Source: Atherix ibis
Taxonomy: Eukaryota; Arthropoda; Insecta; Diptera; Athericidae
Assembly: GCA_958298945.1 (NCBI GenBank)
Contig: OY282609.1
Span: 64,576,220 to 64,640,219 of the forward strand
Direction: 5' to 3'
DNA length: 64,000 bases
In this document: positions 42,781 through 57,100 of the stretch, piece after piece
Layout of the letters: the number at the start of each line of letters is the position of its first letter
Numbering within the stretch: the stretch's first letter is position 1
Made by a program: the position numbers and the translations under genes
The notes under the pieces: model-generated
The model's input: the letters and a program-made list of their open reading frames with translations, nothing else
Databases searched by the model: none
What the model was told of the DNA's origin: nothing

Positions 42781-45700
42781 ACCATTTTATTTATAAATCA
42801 ATTTATAAAATATAATGTACAAAAAAACTAAAAACTCTTAATGTCAACAAAATGTGCAGAACATATTTACCTCGGCATTTTAATGTGTACCCCAAAACTT
42901 AAAACAATCGTATTTTTCGAAGGATAATACTTTTACTAAAATATTATAGATATTAAACTTGAGGTTTTCTCGCATAAAGCAACAAAAATCATTTAATGCA
43001 CCCAATATAATTATATGGACGAAATAATAATAATTATCTTCTTATAAATGCAAAAAGTATAAAGTGTTATTTATAAATGAAAAATATTGTATGAAAATAT
43101 GTTTTAAGAAGTACGAAACTTTTTTCTTATCAATTTCAATAAATTTTTGATTAATGTATATTATTTTCCTTAGAAAGGTTTATATTTACTGAGATTATTT
43201 ACATTTCGGAAATTGTTGTTTTGTCAAAATGTCTTTGATAATAATTTAAATGATAATAAAATGTGTTTAAAGAAAAGTTCAGCATGAGTTATCTGCAGAG
43301 GTAAACAAATCTCATTTGGATATACAATCCGATAAGCATCTATGGTATGTGATATGATTAAGGTAAATTTCTAAAGGAAAAATGGAAAATAACGTCCTAC
43401 ATTTACCTCAACTCGATGTGGTAAAATATTTCATAATTAGAAGAACGGAATTTGTTTCAATTCAACTGTGTCCATATTTTTATAAATATTTTCGTTTTTT
43501 TTTATTATACTGTAGAATAGGAAAAGATGATTATTTGCGCATAAATATTGTAATGGCAGCAATTTTATTGTAGACATTATTTACAATAGCCTCATTTCAA
43601 AATAACAATAAGAGGATGTTATGCGAATTGTTTGTCACTTAAGAAATCTTCTATTTTATTAGTGACGATTCTCCTTAACTTTGTGTACAATACAAAAAAT
43701 AAAATCTTTATTAACATAATTTAGAGTATGTAAATGTCATAAAATTATTATTTTTATTTCTTGTTCAAATAAATTTACATAATACGTTATATATTAAATA
43801 TAAAAATGTTTTCTTCAACTCAAATTCTTTTTGAGTACTTGCAAAAATTCATTAAAACTTTATGAAAAATAATAAATATTAACGATATTCGAAAAGTTAC
43901 TTTTATGAAAAAAATTTGCTCGTTATTACATGTACTTATTAATTAATTCAATCCAAAAACATCTTATTCGAAAAAAAACCAATAAAATTCTTAGATTGAT
44001 GGTTTTTATTCATATTTATTGTAATTTTATATACAATTGATTTAATTATGAGAGTATACTAAATTTAGAAAAACTTCTAAACTTCCGGTTATTTATAAGT
44101 AAATTTGCCAATTATCGTTAAAAATATTTTCTCAAAAAAATGCTGTCTAAAAAAAATACTTTTAGTGTGAAAAACTGCAAATTTAACAGTGTGATCTTTT
44201 TGAAAATTATGGATGGGGGCAATGAATATTTAATTTAAAAAAAATGAAGCAAAATTATATAAATTAATAGCAGAATTTTAAAAAATAAATCTTTTTCTTG
44301 ATAGTCTAGAAAATTATGAATTTTAGATAAAGTCTAAAATATTAGACATTATATTGATTATGAAAAAATTTGGAAAATAAATTTGAAAAATTTTACAATC
44401 CATAAAAATCAATCATAAGCAAAATCTTATGTATTTTTTAGAATTTTCATAAACGTGAAACACTCTTGAAAAAAATTATAAATATGGTATTTGGGAAAAT
44501 ATAAAATTTTAGGTAAAGTAAATCTAGTGTGTAAATTGACTGAGAAAACACAATTAAAAAAATCAATCAAGCTTGAAATCGATTAATACGAAAATCGGAC
44601 AAATTATCAACAATTTTTATAACTCGGAAAAATTCAAATTTGCATTATAGTATTGTATTAGAACTTTTGACAACATTAAGCTAATATGATTATATTTAAT
44701 TCAATTTGTTCTATAAATAAGGAAATTAAAAAAAAATTATTAATAAATAATCAAAGAGAATATTACAAACATTTTGAAGTTAATATTCCGAATAGTTTAT
44801 TGAAATATAAATAAAAGATCGTAAATTAAAATATTTAATCATAAAATTAAATAAATACCATCTGAAACTACTTACATACCTGTACATATACACATATGAC
44901 TAATTTAGAATACTATGGAAAAATATTTTGTGTATATTTAACAATTAAATAAAATAATTATTAAATAAACAAATCTAACATGGTTAACATAGAAGGTGAT
45001 AAATGCATAGGTAAATTAATTCTCTGCCTTCTTGAATTCAAGTAAATAATTGGTAAAGTTTGTAAACATTGAAATTGAAACATTTTTTTGGATGGTAAAA
45101 CTGTCAAGTTAAGTTTTTTACGAAAGAATAAAGCCGTTAAACATGCCTTTATGTCTTAATTTTACATTTCATATTTTATATATAAAATTTAGTAGAATAC
45201 AAGTTTGACGCGACAAAACAAAAATATATAAAAAGTATGGTAAAAGATGAGAAAATGCTTTAACAAATCGAAAGGAAAGAGAAAAATCTAAACAAAAAGA
45301 TAGTCTTACAAATACCGAATGACCACTAAGATCGGAATTTTTTTTTTATTAAATGAAACGATGACCAAAGACGCAAAACATTGGCCTAAAATAGAAACAC
45401 CTTGCCATCTTCTATTGAATAAACTACGCCTATCACTGACTAACTTAAGATGGTGTAGTCGAATAGGCATGCACAAGGAGACTATAGATGCACATGTTAC
45501 TATCTTATTGGTTATTGTATATTAATGGACAAAGCTGGAAAAGAACTTGTTTTCATTTCCTATCGTCAGTTTTAATGTTTCAAATTTGGATCTCAATAAC
45601 TATAGGAAAAAAAAATTTTCTTAATGGATACTAAGATCACAGGCAGATGTACCCATAGACGTTGATGTTGATTAGGCTATTTCCCTTCAAGGTGGAAACT

Positions 45701-48700
45701 TTATAATGAAACAGAAGATATTCGATAAAAATGTCTAATAGATTCGAATATCTTTAGCGAATATATTGTAGTTTTTATGTTGGAGATATACAGCCAAGTT
45801 TTAGAAAGCTGAATTTTAGGATCGAGTTAACAGAAAATGTTGATGAGTTGAAGTTGATCAGAGATTGTTACTGCACAGCACCATTCTATTCCAAAGATAC
45901 CAAAAATACAATACATTCATATAATATTAACGAATGATAATATCGCTTAGGAGTAGGCTATCTTTGATGTTATTCTTTCCTTTATAATTTATTGTTTTAC
46001 GACGTTTTAGTCATCAAATTCAAAACGCAAAGACTAGCTGGCAGTCAATACCGCAGAGAGCCTACAATGGATGGCAGAATGTACTGAAGGGAAATCATTT
46101 ATTGCACTGTAATAAAATATTTAAAAATGCGCTGCGAACCATCTCTTACCACCATCACAAATAGCCGATGGCATCGCCGGGCACACAAGAGATCATACAT
46201 CTAGTTATTTAAGTTAGCTCTGCAACCCTGAAAATGGGTTGATCAGGTGAGCAGATAAAGTGGACACAAAACCACCAAAATGCTTCGATAAAAAAAATAT
46301 CTCGAATTTTTCAGTTCTCTCTGGGAAGCAGTATTAGCATTTGATTCTGAACTATAGGATGGCTTAATTTGCTAGTTTTCAAAATTATGCTTAATTTTTT
46401 ATAAGATTATTGTTTTTCTTCATTTACTATTCAGATAGCATAGTATCATCCTTTACATGTTTTTATTTTTATTCAGATTTTTGAAATATTTTTTAAGGTA
46501 ATATCAAATGAAGAAAGCCGACTTTGTCTAGTCGAACAATATTCATGACATGGAATTTTTACAAAAAATCTTACAATCGATAATGAGATTCACATTTGAT
46601 TCTAGCTGGCTGTTAATTCTTCCATTTTATGATCCATTCATGTTCCATCTTCATCGTTGTCCAATAAACAATCAAACCGTTTCGGGTATCTTCTTAATTT
46701 TATTTCTTCATCAATCGATCATTTTTGATGTGGTATCATTCCTAATTGGTTCGGTCAATTTAACAGAATTCAAATAATATGAATGCGGCTTGTTCTTCGA
46801 AATCAAAATGCAATACAAAAAACTTCCGTCATTTTGAAAAATTCGATTTTTACATTCGTAAATACACCTATGCGGTTAATTTTTTTTTTTTCGTTGTTAT
46901 GAATGGTCATATTTTATTCTAGATTGTTTTAATCTTTTTTCGTTTTTAATTCGATTACGTGAACATTTTCAAAGTATGGTCATAAAATATAACCAAGTTC
47001 ATGTATTCATTCTTTTTCAACTTTAGCTTATCAAGAAATAACAAGCCATCGACTTAACACAGTATGTTGTTCGAATACGAGCAAAGAAAAGATATTGAAA
47101 ATATTTTTTTCACTTCGGCTAAAATCAATTAAAATGAATTCCTTTTAAGGATTTTAACATGTTGGTGTGAAAAAGTCGTAAATCTGATATCGACTCATTG
47201 AAAACGAATAACGCTTGAAACGGCAAAAACGTACTCTTTTGTGTAAGATGAAATATATTGGAAAAAATCAACAAACTAAAAAGGAAAATGAACAATTTAA
47301 GAAGTTACAAGAAGTGCTAGCATACTAGGTTACAGAACATGTCAAAATGTTTTGACAAAATATTCTTGCAACGAATCGGATCATTTCTGCAGAATTACTT
47401 CATTTTAACCAAACCGAAGCACACCATCCTTAATATACAAAACTACGAAGATACGCCCAAAGCAAGGAAGAGCGGTTAACATCAAAGATATTTTGCACAA
47501 TATCCAATGACTTCCGACTTATGGTATATACTATCCAGGACAAACAATCTTCAAAATATTTATCCTACAAACAGGTTCGTGCCCATAAAGAGAAAAAAAA
47601 TGGTTTAATTTTTGCTAACAAAGGCAATAGTTAAAAGTAAAGATATAATTGTAGGAGTGAAAGTAGGAATAAACTAGGCAATCTAATCTTGAACAATTTT
47701 GTAAGACCAAAAGACATGTCTTAATAATCTCTTCTGTGGGCTCATGTGGATCATATAACTTATGGTGATGACGGCTATTTTCACATATCAAGAGAAATTT
47801 CAACAATTTCGGAACACTTCATTATCTTCATTTTTGTTACATTTCATTCGGTTATCTTATACAATTTCTATGCTTATATTTCTCCCCTTTTATTATAAAA
47901 TAGCAACAAAATTATAGTAGAAGTGAAACTAGACTCTCGAGATTTGGAGACAATCGTAAATTGTCCATTTTTTGCCTTTTATTTGAACTCTCTAACCACT
48001 AGATGACCACGAGAACCTCATAGAGAGCACTTAGTAGAATTTAATGTAAATACTTTTATGATAACATTGAATACTAAAATAATATTTCAGAAAGTAGAAT
48101 TGAAGTAATAGATATTTTTACACAATATATATAAAAAGGAAAAAGTTTCTGTCTTTAAGGTATTTTCAAAAATAATTTGTATTTTATTTTTTGCTTCCAT
48201 GTAATAAAGAAATAAATTATAGGATGAAGGAAACTATTTGAAGATTCAAAAAATATTGAGAGTATAACAATAGCAAATTTTATTCGAAGTCTGTTTAAAT
48301 TCGAAGTTATTTGATACTAAAACATTTATTTAAGAAATTAAAATATAGTGCAACCTACATTAATTTCTTATTACGAAATGTTATAAAAAATATAATTTTG
48401 AGAAATCAATCCGTTCAATATTCAAAATACAAACAATTTGTGCTGGAATTAAATACTTCGAAATAAGTTTTTATAGAAATTTCTAAACAGATTCCAAAGA
48501 ATAAAAATGAAATAGAAAAAGTTTGAAAAAGTATGAAAGATGAAACAAAAACATATGCGGAACAGATATGTAGGTAGCATTTTCTCTGAATCACCTGGGA
48601 ATTAAAGAAAAGTTAGGGTAATGGCGCCCTAGAGAATATTCGGTTCGAACTTGTGAAGCTAGTCTCCACCATACCAAATAGAAGAAGCAAATAATTCAGA

Positions 48701-48970
48701 ATCACATTCAAGTGTTTTTGTCTGCAAAATCACTTTAAGATTTACTAAAATAATTACACTATTTTTTTTGTATAAAAGTATATCAGAATATGAAATAAAA
48801 AATTAAAGTTGTTTGCATTTAGAAAAAAATATTTTATAAAAATATATAGTATAAAACTGTTATTATTATTTTTAGCATTTGAAATTTTTTTCGTTCTATA
48901 TTTTCTACATAAAAAACAATTATCACAATAACTCTAGTTTGAAATTGTTTTTAAATTTGACATTTTGCCC
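42781..48970. other. Intergenic spacer between caudal and Pomp
   Basis: Mostly very AT-rich, with less AT-rich patches at about 45320-46260 and 47340-47600 that may be decayed transposons or regulatory DNA. I could not match any open frame here to a protein family. A tRNA-like B-box (GGTTCGAAC) occurs near 48640. Confidence 0.4.
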
Positions 48971-49178
48971 TATAATTTACTTCTTTGCCGTTAATATTAA
49001 TTTTTACCGCCACTTATTTTTGAAATCACATATTTAGTTATTTTATTCAATTTGTATAGCAAATAAGCTATACAAATTGAATAAAATAATTAAATATGTG
49101 ATTTCAAAAATAAGTTGGGGTAATCATAAAATAATCATTAAATTTAACAAAATATTAACGGCAAAGAAGTAAATTATA
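48971..49178. repeat. Long fold-back (inverted repeat) of 208 bp
   Basis: Inner arms 49012-49060 and 49067-49115 (49 bp each) are reverse complements with one mismatch, around a 6-nt loop AAATAA. Outer arms 48971-48998 and 49151-49178 (28 bp) are perfectly complementary. Between them are unpaired segments of 13 nt (left) and 35 nt (right). A transcript would form one long hairpin. It could be a fold-back or MITE-type element, or a hairpin-RNA locus. No coding capacity. Confidence 0.93.
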
Positions 49179-49529
49179 TAACAAATTCTGTAAAAAATTA
49201 CAGCATATTTGTAATTTTTAATATATGTTCAATAGAAGCTTCAAACAAAAAATAAAAAATAGTAAGCAACCAAAAAATTGACTAGTAAAATTTGTGAAAA
49301 TATATTCATACAAACTTTTGACAGAGGCAAACTAAATATAAATTTTATGATTGGCATATTCCAACTTTGGAACCAGACTTAATAATTATGCTTGGTTGTT
49401 GCGGCAAACTTCAAGTACAACGGAATGTATGAAATTTAATTGTCATCGCCTGTGTAGTTTTTAAAGTGCATCATTAGTTACGATTGTTGTAAATATTGTG
49501 CTTTTAAGAAAAATTAAGAATAACAAAAC

Positions 49530-50050
49530 ATGGTAATTGAATCAAATTATAAAAGAATTTTAACATAAACGAAGATAACTATTTTTTATTTAAGGAACCT
49601 TCACTGAAAGTTACACCGTCAATGCCGGAAAAATTTAATGTTTCTGCTGTACCTTCAGGTCCTAGCGAATCAGATTGTTTTTCACAAATTTCTCATGTTC
49701 ATCCTTTACAACAGTCTGAAAGAGGATTTTCACTAAACAGACATAATTTAAATATGTCTATGTTGAGAAATAGGGAAGGGCTCCATGCGCCACTCAAGAT
49801 ATCTATGGAAATCCATGCGGCAAAAAAAGTTGGTCGCTTACCTTTCCTCGAATCGAGGTAATATTCAATTAGCGATAGAATTTTCTTATAATGTGGGCAA
49901 ATGTATATATTTTTTAGTAATGCACAATTAGACGTTTTAACTGGTAGAGACGAAAGAATGGAATTCTCAGATTTCTTAGGCACGTCAGAATTTAATGAAA
50001 GTTTTAGACAGCCTCATGCCGTTATGGAGAGATCCCTTCAAATTTTGTAA
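49530..50050 (+). CDS. Pomp: Proteasome maturation protein (POMP/Ump1)
   Basis: Chaperone for assembly of the 20S proteasome core; it is degraded when the core matures. Three coding pieces: the ATG alone at 49530-49532, then 49595-49857 and 49918-50050. They total 399 nt, 132 residues, close to the family's roughly 140. Diagnostic stretch: GFSLNRHNLNMSMLRNREGL, then HAPLKISMEIHAA and GRLPFLES/SNAQLDVLTGRDE, which matches human POMP (NMSTLRN-like, PLKLQME, RLPFL). Introns of 62 and 60 bp are GT-AG. Splicing joins ATG directly to GAA. An internal Met at 49622 could serve if the first intron were retained. The gene is convergent with varicose. AATAAA lies at about 50084. Confidence 0.92.
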
Positions 50051-51178
50051 TTGCGTACAAATTTCAGTGATAAATGAATTTACAATAAATTAAAAATGTC
50101 AAAATTCAATCTTTACACGGAAATAATGCGGAAAAGCATAACATTTAATTTCTAAATAAATATGAATTTCTAAAATAATTTGTAGTTATAATTGTTTAGG
50201 TAAACTAATTGGGAAGTCAGTTCATCATTGAAAAATTGTTTATAATGGCTATTAGTTTTATATTCAAAATTGGTCGATATTAATTTAAGATGTGCAAAAT
50301 AAAATTTTTTAAGAATTTCATAATTCTAGTATATACACTTATGCATACATATCGTTAGTTTGGGAGATTATTTGTTATCATTGATAGCAGCATTAGTACT
50401 GTAATGAAAATTCTAAACGCCACAATACTAAAGATCATTCTTGTCCTAAGCTGTATTCGAACTCCACGCTATTCTAATGTACTTTTAAATGTTTTTGTGA
50501 TATATTAAAATAACATATTCATTGCTCTTTGAATCAAGATTGTTTGATTAGGTGTTATATTGAAAAGTGAAAAATAATTTAACGTCAAATCACAAAATAA
50601 CATTAATGCAAGAGTAGAAAAATCGTAAAAAAAATTCGACGATGCTCAAATAATTTTATACAATAAATATCATTTTTTATTCAAATTCTGCTTCGATACA
50701 AAGACTATCTCACTAAATTATATGTGTGTACTATTATTAGTTTGTAGGATTTTTTATAATGATTGTTTTGGAATTTATAGTACCCAGGAGGTGAGAGTTG
50801 ATTATAAGGAAAAATATATTGATGAGTGAAAAATAAAAGCAAAATCAATGATAATTTTCATATCATAAAGCATATTAAATAAATAAAAGTTTATTCAAAA
50901 ATATTACATAACAATGGACGGAAAATAAATAATGAGCGTTGGAGTAAAATCTCCACGTTAAACTAATTGCTATTGACACTTTTCTTCTATTTATTTAATT
51001 AAACATATATTAAAGAAAAATAATAAAATTAAACAGCACTTAGGCAGTATTGATTTTCACATTCTTTTTTTATAGACGGAAGAATTTTTTTTTTTAAAAT
51101 CGCTGCAAGTTATTTCGAAAATTACGATATCAAAAAAAAATATATTGGAATGATTGAAAATTTAAACAATCGCTTGTA
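50051..51178. other. Convergent 3' regions of Pomp (+) and varicose (-)
   Basis: AT-rich, about 1.1 kb between two stop codons facing each other. AATAAA at about 50084 would serve Pomp. TTTATT at about 50890 reads as AATAAA on the minus strand and would serve varicose. No other gene is seen. Confidence 0.5.
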
Positions 51179-54100
51179 CTAATATATCCAATTAACGGGA
51201 ACAAATTGCTCTGTGTGACTGAGGTCCTCTAGGGCTTCACTAACCTTTCTGAAGGTTTCGTCGAAGTCTTCGTTGACTATAACCATGTCCAAATATTTTT
51301 CATATTTTCTTTGTAAAATTGCACTCTCTTCGACCAATGATACAAGATCATCCTCCTTAAATACCATACAAATTATTATTATTAGAAGTTTTACGTATGA
51401 ATATATTCAAGAAATTTAATAGCAACTAAAATGGAAAAATGTTCTAACAGTAAATAATTACATTAATCAAAAAACGTACACAATCAAATGTCTACATAAA
51501 ATTTTTTATAACAATAAATGAATAATGCGTATATTTACCTCATACAACGATGCTAATGACTCGAGAGTACGTGCTCGTCGAGAACTGTATCTTATTGAAC
51601 TTTGTCTGTCGAACTAAAAAATTTGCCAATATAAATGACTAAGCAAACACATTTAATAAAAATAAATGCCAATAACTCATATCAACCATAATTTAAACGC
51701 ACTTTAGCAGAATTCAGATTTTATAACATGCGTTCAAAATAATAAAAAAAAATTCATTAAGTCATCTATTTTTTCAATTAAAAAATTTTTAGAATAGAAA
51801 TTATACTAATATTTTGGATAAACCTGAATGTAAGATTGGAAAATAATAAAATGCAGCAGGCATCGATATTTTGCAACGAATTAATATGCAGAATTTTAAA
51901 ATATGTGTTCTAAAGAGAATGAATATTTTTCAAAATTCCGGACATCAATTGTAAATAACACTTTAAAGTAACAAATATAGAAACGTAAAAAATAAATAAA
52001 TAAATCGTATGCTAGATATTTAGAAATTTATAAAGCAATAGTCCTGTGGTATGACAAGGTCGAGTAGATTCGACACTAGTACGCAAACGTTTTATTAAAT
52101 GGTGATCAATGAACTTTCCTAAATGAAAACTTTCAAAACCGAATGAATTGATCTATAGCAGTACAGGCGTTTGGAAATCATGCGTTTTTATAATTTATAA
52201 ATCAATTTAGCAATAGTTTTATAAATAATAATAATGATCAAAATATTAACGAAAAAAATTAAATAAAAATGATGACATCTTATTTTCAAATTTTCTTCCC
52301 AAATACCTTGAAAATTTCTATATCAAACTTCGTATTGCTGTACCATTTATTATACAACGTACTATTATATCGTACTGATTTCATCTAAAATAGGAAATTA
52401 CAAATATATAAAAATACAAGTACATATGCAAAATCAAAATAGATTTTACATGCATGATTTTGGAAATATTTTTTTCCAGAATGACTGTACAACAAAAAAA
52501 AAATTCAAAAGCTATGGTACAGAGAAAAAATTGAAAATTTTGGTATTATTTTAGATCTAATGAAATAGTCCATCACAAAACTACGGAACCAATTTATATA
52601 TAATTAAAGTAATTCAAGAAAATATCACATTAACAAGCATACAGTATAAAAGGGAAGTACGTATGGTAAAATAGTAAAAATTCTTTAAGTATGTTACCGT
52701 TGCCAAATTTTTACTCGAACCACCCATTGCTCTTCGCTCAGCGTAGATCACCTTTAACTGCTCCATTCCGGCGGGAGCAATAAAAATAACATAAGGCATC
52801 AACTCTGAACTATTACGTAGTAATTTTAAAACGTTTGCACTACAATCGATGACACACATTTTCCCTGTGAATTAGAAATAGCAAAATGCCGTCCATTCAT
52901 ATGAGTTAATGAAAGAAATTTCAATCAGGAAAATATAGAACTACTTTTTATTCTTATATTATAGAAAAAATTACCACTTTTAATTACATCTCGAACTGTA
53001 TCTAAATGTGTACCGTACAGATTGCCATTATGTTCTCCGAATTCAAGGAAATTATTTAATTGAATTTCATCTTCCATAAACTCCCGACTAACAAACAAGT
53101 AACCTTTTCCATTCTCTTCTAATGGTCGTGGAAGACGGGACGTATCTATAAAGTAACACCATCATTATAACATATTTTTGTACAGATATGTCCATATTGA
53201 ATAATCAAAGATTTTATTTTTATTTCTGCCCATACAGTTTTTCTATTAAATATATTTAATCGATGAATTATTAATAACAATATCTTACGTGGTATAGCAG
53301 CTCCAAATTTATCTGGATTACTATTAATTAAACGTGTTTTCAGCGTCCTACGCCCAACACCACTAACTCCAATCAATATAAGTGTCCTTCTTTTAAATGG
53401 TGGCATTCGTGTAACTTCTTCGTACGGCATGAGATCTGCTTTATCGAATTCAGCATTTGCAATTGATTTGTACATTGTTTTCCGTTTCTTCTTTGAGATC
53501 TATAAGATATAAAATCATTTTATTTAAATATTCGACACAGTTTGATTCTCGCATTGCAAAAACATACTCTTGTGCCGCAAATGCTTATTTTGTGAACGTA
53601 GTCAGCTTCAGGTGGCACGAAAGCTTTTCGTCTCTCTTCTAACTCATGTGATGGTATCAGGCCGGTTTTATCGCTCGTATCATTTACATGTTTTGCCTGC
53701 CACCAATTTGGATCTTTAACATTTATGATCTGATTAAAATATAAATACGGAGAAATGATTACAAAAATTCTCTTTAAAGAAATTGTATTTCAAATCAAAT
53801 AAATCGAACGAACCTGCAAAATATCGCCGTGCTTAAATGGTAAACCGATTTCTTTGCATGGTAACAATGTATCCGTAGAGGGATCATAATCGAAAAGAGC
53901 CCTCATATAACACTAAAGCAAAATAAAGTAAATTCATTATATTATTTATATAAAATATGAAAGAATTAGGTTAAATTAAATAATTTCAATTTAACAAACA
54001 TAATTATACTAAAGTTTTCAAATCTGCTTGAATAATGAAAAAAAATCATAATCACAATTTTATTGCATTTTTTCTCAAACTTTCAAATAACGAAATAAGA

Positions 54101-57100
54101 AAGAAAATATGAGAAATAACAAAATAAGATATTTTCTAATCATAAACCATAAAAATTCACATGAAAAATAATGAAAATTATGCAATAGAACTGTGAGACA
54201 AAAATAATATAAAAATATGTATACCCAAATTAAGGTCAACATGCTTGATCGAGAGGAAAAATAGTTCATCCAATATAATTTAAAAATATGATTTGGTTGA
54301 TTTGGTATAATTTTCTAGAACTAATTTCACTAAAAATGTTTAACAAAATCTGTACCGTTAGTTTTTTTCCTGGTTCTAAATTTTTTCCACTCTTTCCCGG
54401 TGCAGACATGCTTAATTTGGCAGATTTTATTTCTTCATCAACATTAGGTCCAATTTTCAATGTCAATGCATCCTTTGCCATAGACACTTCTGTTTGAAGT
54501 TCTTCAGGAGACTTAACTGGCACACCATTCACTTCAAGAATAACATCTCCGGGATTTAACAAACCTTGTTTATCAATCATTCCACCAGCAATAATTCGTG
54601 CTACAACCAATTGATTAAATTCATCCACTTCAACTGTCAGACCCAAAGGTTCATGTGGATTTTTCCGCAAACTGACCATTTTTATCATTTGTCCCGGCAT
54701 TGTACTGTTTAGATACTGTATAGGAGTGACTAATTCTTTTTTTATCTCTCTATTCGCTGGAGATGATACTGATGATGATGATGTTGATGTTGGTGATAAG
54801 TTTGCACCTATTTCATCGTGAACCTTTATCAATGCCTTGAAAAAATTAACATGAAGAAATTAAGAAGAAAAAAAACATAATTTTTAGAGCACAGTAGCTT
54901 TTTGGTTATTTACTTATTATAATAACACACTCTATTAACTATTAAAAATTTTCAAGTAGTAAAAGTGTCACAGGTTTAGGCATTAATTGTTTGATGTAAG
55001 GTGTTATGGTTGCTAATTAATTTAACAAAATAATCACTGTATTCTCACTATACAATTATGCCATCGTTACCTCTAAATGGTGACTGGAAAGTAATTTTCC
55101 CAACTCCCTACTATCCTTATTCCTTGAGTGTCGACAATCTCGAACAATTTCGTTAACAAGTCTTACGTTATTTAACTGTACTGCACTAATTTGTGTAAAA
55201 CCATTCGTATATGAGTCCCGATCGCATATCTAAAAAAAAATCACATTTCATATTCGTTTGTATAATACACTTGAGTGTAATTGATAATTAAAATTTTTTT
55301 TTTTTAAATTTTATATTAATCCAAAAATAAATTCGTATTAAATATGACATTCTTTCTTTCTTATATATTTGTTTATATTTAGCGTGTATTTCTTGCGTTT
55401 ATACTATATGCGTACGTATACCCGCATTTATTTATTTATTTACTTCTAAAATTTTCACATTTTTTTATGTAAAAGAACACGCATTTATTGAAGTTTATTT
55501 ACTTCTAAAATTTTCACATTTTTTTATGTTTCGAGTAGAATTATTTACATTCGAAAAATTGTTTCTTATTTTACAAATAAAGAAAAAAACATATTTATTT
55601 AGGAATTTATCTCTACGTTGAGGCCATATATATACAATGTGAGTAGAGAGTATTTGGAAACTATCAACAATTGATAGTAAGCAATCCAAATGACTAATTA
55701 CACAAAATTGATGACCTCCAATAGGGTGTTGTTTTATGTTTGTTGACCCAATGACATGTTCAATTATTCTAGCTTGGAAATAAACGTGCGCGCAACTAAC
55801 TATAATTATTATTCTCTTCTCTCCATAACGAAACACGCCCAAAATTAAGCTCATTTATTTGTATTACAAGTAAATTTTAAATCATTAACTGTTTATGTTT
55901 ACATTGATTCCAATTTTCGTTTTTGTTTTCATCTTATATGAAGAAAATAATTTCCTCATATTTATGGTGAAAATATTTTCTTTCATATTTTTATTATTGA
56001 TATTGTATCCAAATGGAACACAAACAATTGGAACATGTGTTTGTATGCATGGGGAGTATAAAAGCAAGCAATGTGCCACTCCCCAACATAATATACCTGT
56101 GATATTTGTAAAAATTTTGTTAAGTAGACGGAAATCTTAGGCTTTGCACACACTCAACCAAAATATTTTGTATCTTTCCGAAATTTAACGCATTCAACGT
56201 AGAAAGTATTTATTAAAAACTATTCACATAAAATTGTTGAGTTAATAACTTTTGATAATAACTTTAATTTTGCATAATGAGTAGAAAATTTGTTGTTCAA
56301 AATTAAAATGACGACAATGAAGAAAAACAATATGTGGAGCTCTCTCTTACCAAACAACACCCATTTCACGTACGTAACGTAACTAACTAACGAACAAAAC
56401 TCGTTGCCTACGACTACGAAGACGGTACCAGAGAAACAAGTGACATCATTTATTATTGTGTTCAAATATAAAACGAACTTCTTGACTCCCTGACCGACGA
56501 ACAAACCTGATCGAACAGTCAGGCATACAATATTATCAACATAATAGAAGCCAAACGCGGCGCTACTACAAATACAAAAACCATCTAAATCGAGGTATTC
56601 ATCCACTACAGGTAAACCAAAAATTTATACACTTGCACATTACATTATTCATAAAAGCTCGGTCAATAAAGATACATAGTTATTGTATACGTTTAGCGCG
56701 GAAAGAAGAGCCCTTATAACGCTGAATTTCGTATTATGAATCCAAGTAGAGAATTAAAGTAAAATTGGCTTTAAATTCCGAAGCAAACGACTTATGACCA
56801 AGTCAGTCAGGCTAGCCAACTCAACCGAGACTGTGCGTTAGGCATTTGTAGATATTTATATCGCAGTGAAATGATAGTCATAAATATGCTACAATCCAAA
56901 TAGAATAATTAAAAAATAATGCTATTTTTTATTTCAATATTGAGCAAAAAGCGAATAACAATTAACACACCATCATTATATGATATTAGTGAAGTTCAGT
57001 GTATAATTCAATAAGGAATTATTTTGAAATTCACCAAATAATTGTCATATCATGCTAAGTTTCAACTGAATCAATCATATGGTTTCAGTTTGATATAAAT

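Noticed and set aside
53580..53660. Apparent frameshift in the varicose hook region
   Set aside because: Careful reverse complementing gives an uninterrupted [12 protein letters not shown]; the apparent shift was a transcription slip.
56220..56606. 128-codon open frame in the varicose intron
   Set aside because: Composition and hydrophobic runs come from T-rich DNA; no homology or conserved motif seen.
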